This document shows positions 21,078 to 34,795 of a stretch of 64,000 nucleotides of DNA, piece by piece (within the stretch, counting starts at the first letter, position 1; each line of letters starts with the position of its first letter). The translations under genes were made by a program, and so were the position numbers. Source of the DNA: Williamsia soli (GTDB lineage: Bacteria; Actinomycetota; Actinomycetes; Mycobacteriales; Mycobacteriaceae). The stretch lies in NCBI RefSeq assembly GCF_017377795.1, contig NZ_JAFRDR010000002.1:434001-498000 (forward strand), read 5' to 3'. Under the pieces are notes generated by a model. The model was not told the origin of the DNA. It ran no database searches and was given only the letters and a program-made list of their open reading frames with translations.

Positions 21078-21395
21078 TCAGGCAAAGTCGAACTTGGCCA
21101 GGAGAGCTTTCTTCTGGCGATCACCCAGGCCGCGCAGGCGGCGGGTCGGGGCGATCTCGAGTTCGGTCATGATTTCCTGCGCCTTGACCTTGCCGACCTT
21201 GGGCAGAGCCTCGAGCAGCGCCGACACCTTCATCTTGCCCAGGATCTCATCGTTCTCGGCATCCTTGAGCACTTGCTGCAGATCGGTGCCGCCTCGCTTC
21301 AGGCGCTCTTTGAGCTCCGCCCGGGCCCGGCGAGCGGCAGCTGCCTTCTCCAAGGCAGCTGCACGCTGCTCATCCGTCAACTGGGGAAGGGCCAC
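21078..21395 (-). CDS. mihF: Integration host factor, actinobacterial type
   Basis: 105 residues from GTG 21395 (VALPQLTDEQRAAALEKAAA), preceded by GGAGGAACC. A long basic helix (KAAAARRARAELKERLKRGG) leads into the helix-two-turn-helix DNA-binding core (VSALLEALPKVGKVKAQEIM) and a basic tail (RRLRGLGDRQKKALLAKFDF). MihF is an essential nucleoid-associated protein in mycobacteria, unrelated to E. coli IHF, and the host factor for L5 phage integration. The open frame extends 45 codons upstream but lacks family similarity there. First gene of mihF-gmk-rpoZ-coaBC-metK-priA. Confidence 0.96.
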   Translation of the reverse strand: MALPQLTDEQRAAALEKAAAARRARAELKERLKRGGTDLQQVLKDAENDEILGKMKVSALLEALPKVGKVKAQEIMTELEIAPTRRLRGLGDRQKKALLAKFDFA

Positions 21396-21889
21396 GGTTC
21401 CTCCGATTCGTCTGTGTGTTCTTTGCCCCGTCACCGGTGGTGCCGGGGCGGCCGCCCTGTGTGGGGGCAGCGAATGCGACCGTACCCACGTGAGCAGGGA
21501 TTTGCGACCCCCACCCCGGCATTCCCCCACGAAAACCGGTGTTGTAAGCCTTTCGAACTAGCTGGCGTGAAGTCGGATGTGCAGATCCGGAATTTCAAGG
21601 TTTTGATGCTTCGATACTTTCGAACATGTTGCGTTACACAGTGTTTCGGAGGGCTGGCGGTAAAGGTGCACAGACATGACGCAGGTCACATCGTCGATAC
21701 GCCTGTGACGGGAGTTCCGCGGCGGGATTTTTCTGAGATTTTTGGTCGCACGCGCGTGTCGGCGCCGCTTGTGACCTGCGCGGAGGCGTCGTCGGCTCCG
21801 TCTGATGCGGCCGGCGGGTCAGCACACCGGTGACGAATGTGATTGGTGTTAGATGGCGACGCAGACATTCCACAACGAGGGCGGGGTTG
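21396..21889. promoter_or_regulatory. Divergent intergenic region between mihF and the alpha/beta hydrolase
   Basis: About 490 nt without a supported gene, the longest non-coding stretch in the window. It should hold the mihF promoter (minus) and that of the hydrolase (plus). The half nearer the hydrolase is visibly more AT-rich than its surroundings. An 11-bp perfect inverted repeat CGCAGGTCACA (21680-21690) / TGTGACCTGCG (21770-21780) brackets 79 nt. I could not identify -35/-10 pairs with confidence. Confidence 0.6.
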
Positions 21890-23038
21890 ATGACGGGCAC
21901 GACGATCGAGGCGGACGAGGCAGCCGATCCAGGGATCGACAGCGACACGCGCCCCCTAATCGATCGGTTGCGAGCGCAGCTGGGTAACCTGCGCGCCTTG
22001 ACCGTGGGCGACGGGATCCGCCCGGAATTCCGGACCGACCACGTCATTCTGCACTCCGAGCCACATCGTGAGCTCCGCCGCTACGGTGACCTGAGCGACC
22101 TCCTGCGCGCCCGCGGTAGCGGCCGTGGTCCGGTGTTGCTCGTGCCGCCGCTGGCCGCTCCCGCGACGTGCTACGACCTCGGACCGGCACACTCACTGGT
22201 GGGCCACCTCCTCGAGACGGGTCGAATCCCGTACGTCGTCGACTACGGCGAGATGACACGGGCAGACCGGAACATCGGTTTCGAGGACTTCATCGACGAC
22301 ATCATCCCGCAGGCGATCGACCGGGTGCTCACCGATTTCGACGGTCCCGCGGGTACCGAGGTCGACGTGATCACCTGGAGCCTGGGCGGAACCGTCAGCT
22401 TTCTGAGCCTGGCGGCGCATCCCGAGTTGCCGGTGCGATCGATCACCGCGGCCGGGACCCCACTCAACTACGCGCTGGTGCCGCCCTACCCCGTCGTTCG
22501 CACCGTGACCGCTCCCACCGGAGGCCGGGCCATCACGGCAATACTCAGGGCGCTCGGCGGGATCCCGGCGCCGCTGGTCCAGCTCGCCTACCGGGCGACC
22601 GCCTGGGAGCGCGAACTGAAGAAGCCGTGGTTCATCCTCAACAACCTCGGTGAGACAGAGACCCTGGCCCGAATGGAAATCGTGAACCGGTTCCAGCGGA
22701 CATTCCCCGGCTATCCGGGGCGCCTGGTCGAGCAGATGTGGGAGCGGCTGATCTATCACGACGAGCTCGCTCGCGGGGTGGTGACGCTGGGAGACCGGAG
22801 CATCGACCTGACGTCGATCGCCGTCCCGATCCAGCTGTTCGGGAGTCACCGCGACGCGATCGTGCCATGGCGGGCGGCCCATCACGGAGTGGAACTGTTC
22901 GGCTCGTCACCGCAGGTGCATTTCACGACAGTCGAGACGAGTCACCTGGGCCTGATAGCGGGACCCGACGCGGTCCGCGACACCTGGCCGCGCATCGACG
23001 GATTCCTCGACGCGTTGCCGGTTGCGGCTCTCAGCTGA
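21890..23038 (+). CDS. Alpha/beta hydrolase related to PHA synthase (PhaC-like)
   Basis: 382 residues from ATG 21890; a GTG 20 codons upstream at 21830 is possible. The fold resembles class III/I polyhydroxyalkanoate synthases: VLLVPPLAAPATCYDLGPAHS (oxyanion-hole strand), ETGRIPYVVDYGEM, the nucleophile elbow DVITWSLGGTVSFL, the Asp loop GSHRDAIVPW and the His in ETSHLGLIAGP. The elbow carries Ser, not the Cys of true PHA synthases, so this is more likely a lipase/thioesterase-like hydrolase. No signal peptide. It is transcribed away from mihF and its 3' end overlaps pyrF by 8 nt tail to tail. In M. tuberculosis this slot between mihF and pyrF holds a PE/PPE pair. Confidence 0.82.
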   Translation: MTGTTIEADEAADPGIDSDTRPLIDRLRAQLGNLRALTVGDGIRPEFRTDHVILHSEPHRELRRYGDLSDLLRARGSGRGPVLLVPPLAAPATCYDLGPAHSLVGHLLETGRIPYVVDYGEMTRADRNIGFEDFIDDIIPQAIDRVLTDFDGPAGTEVDVITWSLGGTVSFLSLAAHPELPVRSITAAGTPLNYALVPPYPVVRTVTAPTGGRAITAILRALGGIPAPLVQLAYRATAWERELKKPWFILNNLGETETLARMEIVNRFQRTFPGYPGRLVEQMWERLIYHDELARGVVTLGDRSIDLTSIAVPIQLFGSHRDAIVPWRAAHHGVELFGSSPQVHFTTVETSHLGLIAGPDAVRDTWPRIDGFLDALPVAALS

Positions 23039-23885
23039 TCGAGCGCCCCAACGAGGTCTCGACCTCGTCGCGGGCCTGCTGATACGCGATCCGCAACTGT
23101 TGTGGGTCGGGCCCGGCCCGCAAGACCGCGCGTGAACTCGCGGGAAGCAACCACGACAGATCGGAACCGGCGAACACACCGCGCAGATCGTCGGCGCTCG
23201 CCCCCTGGGCCCCCAGGCCTGGCGCCAGGACAGGGCCGTTCAGCCCGCCCAGATCCAGTCCGTGCTCCCGGGTTGCCCCGACGACCACACCCAGCGTCGA
23301 CGAGCCGTCGGTGTTCGCCGACGCAGCGGCATCGATGATCCGCTGGGCCACGCTCACGCCGTCGCGATGGGCGAGTTGCACCGGCGCGCCTTCGGGATTC
23401 GAGGTGCGAGCCAGCGCAAAGACGCACCGTCCCGCCTTGCGCGCCAGGTCGATCGCTGGTTCCAGCGAGCCGAATCCGAGGTAGGGCGACGCGGTGACCG
23501 CGTCCGAGGACAGCGGTGACGCGGGGTCGAGCCAGGCACGTCCGTACGCTGCCATCGTCGAGCCGATGTCACCACGTTTCGCGTCGGCGATCACGAGCGC
23601 GCCCTCGGCGCGGCAGCCGGCGATCACTGTTTCGAGAGCCGCGAATCCGGCTGATCCAAAGGCTTCAAAGAACGCAACCTGGGGTTTGATCACCGAGGCG
23701 ACCGGACCGAGCGCCTCGACGCAGATCTCACCGAACGCGTGGACGCCGGCCCCGCTGACGGGAAGCCCCCATTGCTCCAGCAGTTCGGGATGTGGATCGA
23801 TTCCAGCGCACAACCGGCCGCGGTCTGCCACCACCTCGCGGTAGCGAGACCGGAATGTCCGCGCCACACTCAGATCCACACTCAT
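23031..23885 (-). CDS. pyrF: Orotidine 5'-phosphate decarboxylase, type 2
   Basis: 284 residues. Type 2 OMP decarboxylase found in mycobacteria and myxobacteria: RLCAGIDPHPELLEQWG near the N-terminus and the catalytic Lys-Asp set in VIADAKRGDIGSTMAAYG (about residues 97-114). It makes UMP, the last step of the pathway encoded by this operon. The ATG immediately follows the carB TAG with no gap. Its end overlaps the convergent hydrolase gene by 8 nt. Confidence 0.95.
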   Translation of the reverse strand: MSVDLSVARTFRSRYREVVADRGRLCAGIDPHPELLEQWGLPVSGAGVHAFGEICVEALGPVASVIKPQVAFFEAFGSAGFAALETVIAGCRAEGALVIADAKRGDIGSTMAAYGRAWLDPASPLSSDAVTASPYLGFGSLEPAIDLARKAGRCVFALARTSNPEGAPVQLAHRDGVSVAQRIIDAAASANTDGSSTLGVVVGATREHGLDLGGLNGPVLAPGLGAQGASADDLRGVFAGSDLSWLLPASSRAVLRAGPDPQQLRIAYQQARDEVETSLGRSIS

Positions 23886-27223
<3,338 letters not shown>

Positions 27224-27224
<1 letters not shown>

Positions 27225-28378
27225 CAGGCACGTGCTCCTTGCAGCAGAGTGGTGAACTTGTCGAACAGGTAGGCCGCATCGTGCGGACCGGCCGCGGCCT
27301 CCGGGTGGTACTGCACGGAGAACGCTCTACCGCTGACCAATTCGACGCCCTCGACGACGCCGTCGTTGGCGCAGATGTGGCTCACGCGCGCAGTTCCGAA
27401 GTCCGAGGCGAACTCCTCCCCGGCTTCTCCTTCGAGCGCGAACCCGTGGTTCTGCGCGGTGATGGAGACAGCACCGGTGGAGTGCTCGATCACGGGAATG
27501 TTGATACCGCGGTGACCGAACTTCATCTTGAAGGTGTCGCGGCCGAGCGCGCGGCCGAGGATCTGGTTGCCGAAGCAGATGCCGAAGAGCGGGATGTCGG
27601 CGCCGAGGACCTCACGGGTGAAGTCGACGACCTGGTTCGCGGTCGCCGGGTCGCCGGGCCCGTTCGACAGGAAGACGCCGTCGGGCTTCAGATCGGCGAT
27701 CGCGTCGAATGCGGTGCCGGCCGGCAACACGTGCACCCGGAACCCACGCTGGGCGAACATTCTCGGCGTGTTCGTCTTGATCCCGAGGTCGATCGCGGCC
27801 ACGGTGAACCGCACCTCGCCGTCGGGCTCGACCACGTATCCGTCAGGGGTCGAGACCTCACCGGCCAGATCCGCACCTGCCATCTGCGGCGCTCCGACGA
27901 CGCGGCTCAGCAACTCGTCGGCGCCGGCCAGCGCATCACCGGAAAAAATGCCCGCCCGCATGGACCCGTGATCACGCAGGGTTCGAACGACGGTGCGGGT
28001 GTCGATACCCGCGATCCCGACGATCCCCTGTTCGATCAACTCATCTTCGAGCGAGCCGGTGGCACGCCAACTCGACACCCGCCGGGTCGGGTTACGGACC
28101 GCGTAGCCGCGGACCCAGATCTTTCCCGAGTCATCCGCGCCTGCACGGCTCTCGCCGTCTTCCTTGTTCCAGCCCGTGTTACCGATCTGCGGAGCGGTCG
28201 CGACCACTATCTGGCGGTGATAACTCGGATCCGTCAGCGTCTCCTGATACCCGGTCATCGCCGTACAGAAGACGGCTTCTCCCAAGGTCTCGCCCCGGGC
28301 TCCAAAGCTGGTGCCGAGGTAGCGCTCGCCGTTCTCCAGGACCAAGACGGCCTGATTTCCCGGATTACCTGATGTCAC
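27224..28378 (-). CDS. carA: Carbamoyl phosphate synthase small (glutaminase) subunit
   Basis: 384 residues from GTG 28378, which overlaps the preceding membrane-protein stop as GTGA; a longer in-frame start at 28414 is rejected for this reason. N-terminal CPSase domain ([20 protein letters not shown]), then class I glutamine amidotransferase with nucleophile [15 protein letters not shown] and the His/Glu pair in SVQYHPEA. It delivers ammonia from glutamine to CarB. Confidence 0.97.
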
Positions 28379-28875
28379 GATTTCTTTCCGTCCTGCTCTA
28401 GAGGTTTCACCCAATCTGGGTAGATGCTTTTGTCGTCGGCGCGCACACCCGAGTCGATCTCGGTTCCCGACGGGAGCAGCCAGCGGATCACGAGGACGCC
28501 GTCGGCCGTCATGACCTTGCCTGCCAGGCCGCGTTCGGTGCGGATCGCCGTGATCTGGTCGTCGGGGATCCAGATCGGATTTGCGCCGGAGCGCTCGATC
28601 AGGACTCCGGCGTCGAATCGGCTGATCTCTGCGATGGCCCGGTCGCCGTAGTCGCCGACCGCAACGCGGTCCTGCCAGCTCGGCGCGATCGTCGAGCCGA
28701 CGTAGAGGCCGGAGTGCGGACCCAGACGACGGGCTCCGAGTGTCGCCGGGACCTCGGGAAAGGCGCCGAGCAACTGTTCCTGTCGCCTACCCCGACCGCG
28801 CCAGCCGAGCAGCATCAACCCGACGATGCCGCCCCACGCCGCCACCACGATCAGCACGACCACCACGCCCGTCAT
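28375..28875 (-). CDS. Single-pass membrane protein of the pyr operon (Rv1382 family)
   Basis: 166 residues. One N-terminal transmembrane helix (about residues 2-24) followed by a basic stop-transfer stretch [11 protein letters not shown], then a mostly beta domain ([55 protein letters not shown]) resembling a PH-like fold. Function unknown. It is translationally coupled on both sides (ATGA with pyrC, GTGA with carA). The homologue sits at the same place between pyrC and carA in M. tuberculosis, so the membrane protein is a fixed part of the actinobacterial pyrimidine operon. Confidence 0.85.
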   Translation of the reverse strand: MTGVVVVLIVVAAWGGIVGLMLLGWRGRGRRQEQLLGAFPEVPATLGARRLGPHSGLYVGSTIAPSWQDRVAVGDYGDRAIAEISRFDAGVLIERSGANPIWIPDDQITAIRTERGLAGKVMTADGVLVIRWLLPSGTEIDSGVRADDKSIYPDWVKPLEQDGKKS

Positions 28876-30173
28876 CGCGGCGACCGGACCTTTCCGCCGT
28901 TGTTGGTCACCTCACCGCGCAAGACCGTGGCCACCACGACCGCGGGCAGCGTCAGCCCGTCGAACGGCGAGTTCTCGGACAGGCTCGCCAGGGCGCTGGA
29001 CTCGACTGTCCACTCGGTGTCCGGATCGATCAGGGCGAGGTTGGCGGGTTCACCCACCGCGATCGGCCGTCCCTGATCGGGCAGCCCGGTGATCTGGGCC
29101 GGGCGTTCGCTCATCACTCTGGCGACGCCGCGCCAATCGATCAGTCCCGGTCGCACCATCGTCTCCACCACGATCGAGAGCGCTGTCTGCAGCCCGAGCA
29201 TGCCGGGGCGGGCGTTGGCGAACTCGCAGCACTTTTCCTGTGCGGCGTGGGGAGCATGATCGGTGGCGACGCAGTCGACGATGCCGGCGGCCAGTGCGCG
29301 ACGAAGGGCCTGCCGATCGCGGTCCTCACGCAGCGGCGGATTGACCTTGTTCACCGGGTCGTAGGTGTTCAGCCGGGTGTCGTCGAGCAGCAGGTGGTGG
29401 GGAGTCACCTCTGCTGTGATCGCGATCCCGTGTCCGTGCGCCCACTCGAGCAGCTCGACCGTGCCCTCGGTCGAGGCGTGACAGATGTGTACGCGGGCAC
29501 CGGCATCCCGGGCGAGCAGCGCATCGCGCGCGACGATCGACTCCTCTGCCGCCCGCGGCCAGCCTGCGAGACCGAGCCGAGAGGCGACCGAACCCTCGTG
29601 TGCGATGGCACCGACGGTCAGTCGGGGCTCTTCGGCGTGCTGGGCGATCAGCACGTCGAGGCCTTTGGCGTACTCGAGCGCGCGGCGCATGAGCAGCGGG
29701 TCGTCGACACATTTGCCGTCATCGCTGAACACGCGCACCTTGCCCGCGCCGGCGGCCATCGCGCCCATCTCGGCCAGTTGTTTTCCGGCCAGTCCGACGG
29801 TCACCGCACCGACGGGGTGCACATCGACGAGACCGACTTCCTGTCCGCGGCGCCACACGTAGTCGGTGATCACCGCGGTGTCGGCGACGGGATCGGTGTT
29901 CGCCATCGCGAACACCGCCGTGTACCCGCCCAGAGCCGCGGCGGCCGAACCGGTTTCGATGGTCTCGGTGTCCTCGCGTCCGGGTTCGCGCAGGTGGGTG
30001 TGCATGTCGACGAAGCCCGGCAACACGATCGCGCCGGCCCCATCGAGCACCTCGATCCCGGGGGCTGCCGTGAGCTCCCGGCCTATCTCGGCAATCTCAC
30101 CGTCCCGGACCACGATGTCCACGAGTTCGCCCGCGTACGGCCGGACATTTCTGATCAGGAGTTCACCGCTCAC
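28872..30173 (-). CDS. pyrC: Dihydroorotase
   Basis: 433 residues, GTG start overlapping the pyrB stop (GTGA). Amidohydrolase fold with metal ligands in [27 protein letters not shown], the [11 protein letters not shown] segment and the catalytic Asp in [13 protein letters not shown]. Class I type. It cyclises carbamoyl aspartate to dihydroorotate. Confidence 0.97.
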   Translation of the reverse strand: MSGELLIRNVRPYAGELVDIVVRDGEIAEIGRELTAAPGIEVLDGAGAIVLPGFVDMHTHLREPGREDTETIETGSAAAALGGYTAVFAMANTDPVADTAVITDYVWRRGQEVGLVDVHPVGAVTVGLAGKQLAEMGAMAAGAGKVRVFSDDGKCVDDPLLMRRALEYAKGLDVLIAQHAEEPRLTVGAIAHEGSVASRLGLAGWPRAAEESIVARDALLARDAGARVHICHASTEGTVELLEWAHGHGIAITAEVTPHHLLLDDTRLNTYDPVNKVNPPLREDRDRQALRRALAAGIVDCVATDHAPHAAQEKCCEFANARPGMLGLQTALSIVVETMVRPGLIDWRGVARVMSERPAQITGLPDQGRPIAVGEPANLALIDPDTEWTVESSALASLSENSPFDGLTLPAVVVATVLRGEVTNNGGKVRSPR

Positions 30174-31113
30174 GCCGGACCCTCACTCTCGGTTCCGACC
30201 AGCAAGGTGAACAACACCGCCATCCGCATATGCACTCCGTTGGATACCTGTTGCAGCACAGTCGCTTTCGACGAATCCGCGACCGAGAAACCGATTTCCA
30301 TGCCGCGCAGCATGGGACCAGGGTGAAGCACCACCGCATGGTCGGCCAGCAGAGCCGACCGCCGATCGGACAAGCCGTACCGGATCGAGTACTCGCGAGC
30401 CGACGGAAAGAATCCGCCGTTCATGCGTTCGGCCTGCACCCGCAGCAGCATCACTGCGTCAACCGCGGCGAGTTCGGCGTCGAGACTGTGAGAGATCTCG
30501 ACAGGCCACGTCTCGACGCCGACAGGCAACAGCGTGGGTGGCGCGACGAGCACCACCTGCGCGCCCAGTGTGGTGAGCAGGTGCGCATTCGAGCGGGCGA
30601 CACGCGAGTGCAGGACGTCTCCCACGATGGCGATCCGGCGGCCGGCGAGCGACCCGAGGCGCTGACGGAGGGTCAGGGCGTCGAGCAGGGCCTGGGTCGG
30701 ATGTTCGTGGGTGCCGTCGCCGGCGTTGATGACCGATGGCCCGGTACCGTCCTCCCACGTCCACTCGGCGATCTGGTGTGCGGCGCCGGACGCCGGGTGC
30801 CGGACGATCAGGGCATCGGCTCCTGCAGCCCGCAGGGTTTTCGCGGTGTCGCGCAGCGACTCCCCCTTGCTCGTCGACGAGCTGGACGCGCTGACATTGA
30901 TCACGTCAGCACTCATCCACTTGCCGGCGACCTCAAAGGAAACCCTTGTGCGCGTTGAGTTCTCGTAGAACACCGTCATGATCGTGCGGCCCCGGAGGGT
31001 CGGGAGCTTACGAACCTCACGCCCGACCAGCGCCTGCTCGAATCGCTGGGCCTCGTCGAGGAGTTCGGTGGCGGTATCGATGTTCAGGTCGTCCACGGAC
31101 AGCAGGTGTCGCA

Positions 31114-31114
<1 letters not shown>
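30170..31114 (-). CDS. pyrB: Aspartate carbamoyltransferase catalytic subunit
   Basis: 314 residues. Carbamoyl-phosphate loop [42 protein letters not shown], and the aspartate-binding [11 protein letters not shown]. No pyrI regulatory subunit is nearby, as usual in actinobacteria. The ATG overlaps the pyrR stop by one base (TGATG). Confidence 0.97.
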
Positions 31115-31760
<646 letters not shown>

Positions 31761-31821
31761 ACCCATCCGTAGATGTATCGGGCGCCATCACAATTTCTTC
31801 GCCATACGTTATCAGGCGTGG

Positions 31822-32313
31822 TTACGACCCCTGCGATCGATGGTCCGTGGTCGACCCGCTCGACTGTTCGGCGGTGAGCGCAGCGCGAACCTGCGGCGCG
31901 AGCAGCACGATCCGGCCGAGGACTCCGTTGATGAATGCCGGCGAGTCGTCGGTGGACAACTCCTTTGCCAACTCCACTGCCTCGTCGACGACAACCATGG
32001 TCGGTACGTCGACGGTGTTGAACAGCTCCCACGTCGCCAGCCGGAGGATCGCCCGGTCGACCGCGGGTAGCCGCGGGAGCGTCCACTCCTTGAGGTGCGA
32101 GGAGATGACCGCATCCACGCCCGCGGTGTCGCCGGCGATGCCCTCGACGATCTGGGCGGTGTAGTCATTGATCTTGCCGACGGTGTCGTCGTCGACCGCG
32201 AGTTCGCGGCGCTGGACGATCAGGTCGACGGGCGAGCAGTTCTTGACCTCGGCCTCGAACAACAGATCCACGGCACGCTTGCGTGCCTTGTGGCGGGTAC
32301 CTGGTTTCTTCAC
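31822..32313 (-). CDS. nusB: Transcription antitermination protein NusB
   Basis: 163 residues, GTG start. All-helical RNA-binding Nus[21 protein letters not shown] at the N-terminus, [20 protein letters not shown] and [20 protein letters not shown] with the closing FINGVLGRI. With NusE it binds boxA of rRNA leaders. Begins 5 nt after the efp stop. Confidence 0.96.
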   Translation of the reverse strand: MKKPGTRHKARKRAVDLLFEAEVKNCSPVDLIVQRRELAVDDDTVGKINDYTAQIVEGIAGDTAGVDAVISSHLKEWTLPRLPAVDRAILRLATWELFNTVDVPTMVVVDEAVELAKELSTDDSPAFINGVLGRIVLLAPQVRAALTAEQSSGSTTDHRSQGS

Positions 32314-32318
32314 CAGCG

Positions 32319-32882
32319 TCAGGAGTTGACGCGGCCGAGGTAGCCGCCGTCGCGGGAGTCGACCTTGAGCTTGTCACCGGTGTTGATGAAGAGCGGAACG
32401 GCGATCTCCGCACCGGTCTCCAGGGTCGCAGGCTTGGTGCCGCCGGTCGAGCGGTCGCCCTGGACTCCGGGATCGGTCTGCGAGACCACCAACTCCACCG
32501 TGACGGGCAACTCGACGTAGAGCGGCACGCCTTCGTGGGTCGCGACCTGGACCTTGATGTTCTCGAGCATGAAGTTCGCGCTGTCCCCGACGATTTCCGG
32601 GCTGACGTTGAGCTGCTCGAACGTCTCGCCGTCCATGAAGACGTAGTCGGTGCCGTCGTTGTACAGGTACGTCATGTCGCGCCGGTCGACCGTTGCGGTC
32701 TCGACCTTGACACCCGCGTTGAAGGTCTTGTCGACGGTCTTGCCCGACAGGATGTTCTTCAGCTTGGTCCGGACGAAGGCCGGCCCCTTGCCGGGCTTCA
32801 CATGCTGGAACTCAAGGATCTGCCAGAGGTTGCCCTCCATGTTGAGCACTAGGCCGTTTTTGAAATCCGAGGTGTTTGCCAC
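32319..32882 (-). CDS. efp: Translation elongation factor P
   Basis: 187 residues from GTG 32882 ([18 protein letters not shown]). Three beta-barrel domains; the tip loop [17 protein letters not shown] holds the lysine that is beta-lysylated in E. coli. No modification genes are in this window, in line with actinobacterial EF-P working unmodified. It rescues ribosomes stalled at polyproline; several window proteins (MltG, the propeller, the DUF2126 protein) have Pro-rich tracts. The in-frame upstream extension is not conserved. Confidence 0.96.
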   Translation of the reverse strand: MANTSDFKNGLVLNMEGNLWQILEFQHVKPGKGPAFVRTKLKNILSGKTVDKTFNAGVKVETATVDRRDMTYLYNDGTDYVFMDGETFEQLNVSPEIVGDSANFMLENIKVQVATHEGVPLYVELPVTVELVVSQTDPGVQGDRSTGGTKPATLETGAEIAVPLFINTGDKLKVDSRDGGYLGRVNS

Positions 32883-32957
32883 TTCTCTGTTCTTCCTCTC
32901 ACCCGCCCCGGGCATGTTGTTGCTGCGCCCATCTGCTGCTCGCGCCGGGGCGCGCGA

Positions 32958-34106
32958 TCAGATGACGGTGAATGTCTTGTCGGTGGTGGTGAGCAGTTCG
33001 GGTTCGCCGTCACGGACCACGAGGGTGTCCTCGATCCTGACACCGCCCCTACCCGGCAGGTAGACGCCGGGCTCGACGGTTACAGCTGCACCGCATGGCA
33101 GTGTACCCGTGCTGAGAGCCCCGATTGACGGCGCTTCATGGATCTGCAGGCCGACGCCGTGGCCCAGGCCGTGGACGTAGTACTCGCCGAACCCTGCCTC
33201 GTCGATGATCGAACGTGCTGCGGCATCGACCCCGACCGCTTCGACGCCCGGTTCGAGGGCTTCGCGTCCCGCCAGCTGCGCCGCCGCGACCACCTCGTAG
33301 ATATCGCGTTGCCACGGCTGCACCGTCTCGAGCACGTACGTGCGGGTCATGTCCGAGTGGTAGCCCTCGACGACCGCCCCGAAGTCGATTTTCAGCAAGT
33401 CGCCGGAGCTGAGTTCGGCGTCCGTCGGACGGTGATGCGGGATGGCCGAGTTCGCCCCGGTGGCGACGATCGTCTCGAACGAGATCGCTTCGGCGCCCCG
33501 TTCGAACATTGCCCACTCCAGCGCCCGTGCCACCTGCCGCTCGGTCCGTCCTGGGACGAGCAATCCGTCGGCGATGATGTCGGCCAAAGCGAGGTCGGCC
33601 GCCTGACACGCGGTCCGGATCTGTTCGACCTCGTACTCGTCTTTGACGATCCGGAGCTCCTCGACGAGAGGCGCCACCCCGACAAGGGTCTCCCCACCGG
33701 TGAGGAGCGGGATCAGGCGCTGGTGGGTCGCCACCGTCACGATGTGCTTCTCGAAGCCGATCCTGGCCCCGGAGCCGGACAGGTCCTCGATCAGAGCCTT
33801 CGGGCAATCACGGGCGATGATCGCGCTCAGATCCGGCGCCTGCTCCGACACCTGCGTGAGGTAGCGGCCGTCGGTGCTGATCCTGTCGCCACCGGCCGCG
33901 GTGACCACAAGAGCGCCGTTCGATCCGGTGAACCCGCTCAGATACCGCAGGTTGATCAGATCGGTGATCAGTACCGCGTCGACTCCCGCGGCATCGAGCT
34001 GGGCGCGCAGCAGATCTCGTCGTGCGCTCTGCGCGGTCGGACCGGGGTCGGGCGCCACGCGAGCGACTCCGGCCGACTGTTGCGAGGTCTGTGAGGTGGC
34101 ACTCAT
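32958..34106 (-). CDS. pepQ: Xaa-Pro aminopeptidase / M24 metallopeptidase
   Basis: 382 residues. The N-terminal creatinase-like domain (LRYLSGFTGSNGALVVT, ISTDGRYLTQ) is followed by a pita-bread catalytic domain with all metal ligands visible: Asp pair in KIDFGAVVEGYHSDMTRTY, His in HGLGHGVGLQIHEAP, Glu in TVEPGVYLPGRGG and Glu in GVRIEDTLVV. Cleaves X-Pro bonds in the cytoplasm. It precedes efp as in other actinobacteria. The ATG has almost no Shine-Dalgarno but a TAGCCT hexamer ends 6 nt upstream, suggesting a leaderless mRNA. Confidence 0.93.
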   Translation of the reverse strand: MSATSQTSQQSAGVARVAPDPGPTAQSARRDLLRAQLDAAGVDAVLITDLINLRYLSGFTGSNGALVVTAAGGDRISTDGRYLTQVSEQAPDLSAIIARDCPKALIEDLSGSGARIGFEKHIVTVATHQRLIPLLTGGETLVGVAPLVEELRIVKDEYEVEQIRTACQAADLALADIIADGLLVPGRTERQVARALEWAMFERGAEAISFETIVATGANSAIPHHRPTDAELSSGDLLKIDFGAVVEGYHSDMTRTYVLETVQPWQRDIYEVVAAAQLAGREALEPGVEAVGVDAAARSIIDEAGFGEYYVHGLGHGVGLQIHEAPSIGALSTGTLPCGAAVTVEPGVYLPGRGGVRIEDTLVVRDGEPELLTTTDKTFTVI

Positions 34107-34281
34107 GTGTCAAGGCTAGTGGAGTGGGCAGGCCGGGGCAGTTTGCGGCGTACCCGAACGTGCGCTGTTCGGGTGGAATCGACCTCGGCGTTCTCTCGCA
34201 GGACAGCGCAATACCGCCGGACACAGAGTCCATTTGTGGGCCCTGCCACACAAAGTGACCGGGCATCGGTAGTCTGCTCGC
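34107..34281. promoter_or_regulatory. Divergent promoter region of pepQ and the B-4DMT gene
   Basis: On plus, TAGTCT (34270-34275) lies 6 nt before the ATG of the membrane protein. On minus, TAGCCT lies 6 nt before the pepQ ATG. Both fit the actinobacterial -10 consensus TANNNT at the distance that places transcription start on the A of the ATG. An 8-bp perfect inverted repeat ACCCGAAC-n7-GTTCGGGT (34152-34174) sits between them. Confidence 0.55.
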
Positions 34282-34788
34282 ATGGTTGCGTGGTTGTTGC
34301 GTGGGTTGGTCATGTCGGCGGTGCACATCGGTGCCCGGGTCCTGTTGGGTCTGGCCATCGTGGCCTGGCCACTGGAATCGACGATGTGGAAGACGGTTGC
34401 CATCGCGGCGGTCGTGCTGGTTGCCCTCATCTGGGGCGGTGTCGACGGACTCATCGACGGCCGCGAGCACGAGGACCCCGACGACTACCGCGACCTCACC
34501 ATGGTCTGGCTCAAGGCCGGCCTCCTCGCCGGTCTCATCAGCGCCATCGTCTGCTGGATCCTCGGCAACTGGGTGATGGCGGGCCTCGGTCAGAACTCGC
34601 TCGCGATCGAGATCTTCGCAGGCGGTTCGTTCACCACGTTGCTGATCTTCGTCCCCGCTCTGGTCGGGGCCGCACTCGGCAGGTTCCTGACCCGGCGCCA
34701 GCACCGCAAGAATCAGGCGGCCCGCGATGCAGAGGCAGACGACGACTTCTCGTACCAGCAGACACAGCCGGTCGGGCTGACCAAATAG
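34282..34788 (+). CDS. Four-helix membrane protein, B-4DMT family transporter (Rv2536-like)
   Basis: 168 residues with four hydrophobic helices (about 5-28, 36-54, 73-96, 108-130) and a charged cytoplasmic C-terminus ending SYQQTQPVGLTK. The helix layout and the sequence IWGGVDGLIDGREHEDPDDY between helices 2 and 3 fit the four-transmembrane B-4DMT family found beside pepQ in mycobacteria. Substrate unknown. It is the only plus-strand gene between 23 and 57 kb, transcribed divergently from pepQ and convergent to aroB with a very strong terminator between. Confidence 0.82.
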   Translation: MVAWLLRGLVMSAVHIGARVLLGLAIVAWPLESTMWKTVAIAAVVLVALIWGGVDGLIDGREHEDPDDYRDLTMVWLKAGLLAGLISAIVCWILGNWVMAGLGQNSLAIEIFAGGSFTTLLIFVPALVGAALGRFLTRRQHRKNQAARDAEADDDFSYQQTQPVGLTK

Positions 34789-34795
34789 CCGACCG

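Noticed and set aside
22207-22237. tRNA T-arm-like string (GGGTCGAATCCCGTA)
   Set aside because: Lies inside the hydrolase coding sequence with no acceptor stem or anticodon arm around it; no tRNA gene was found in the window.
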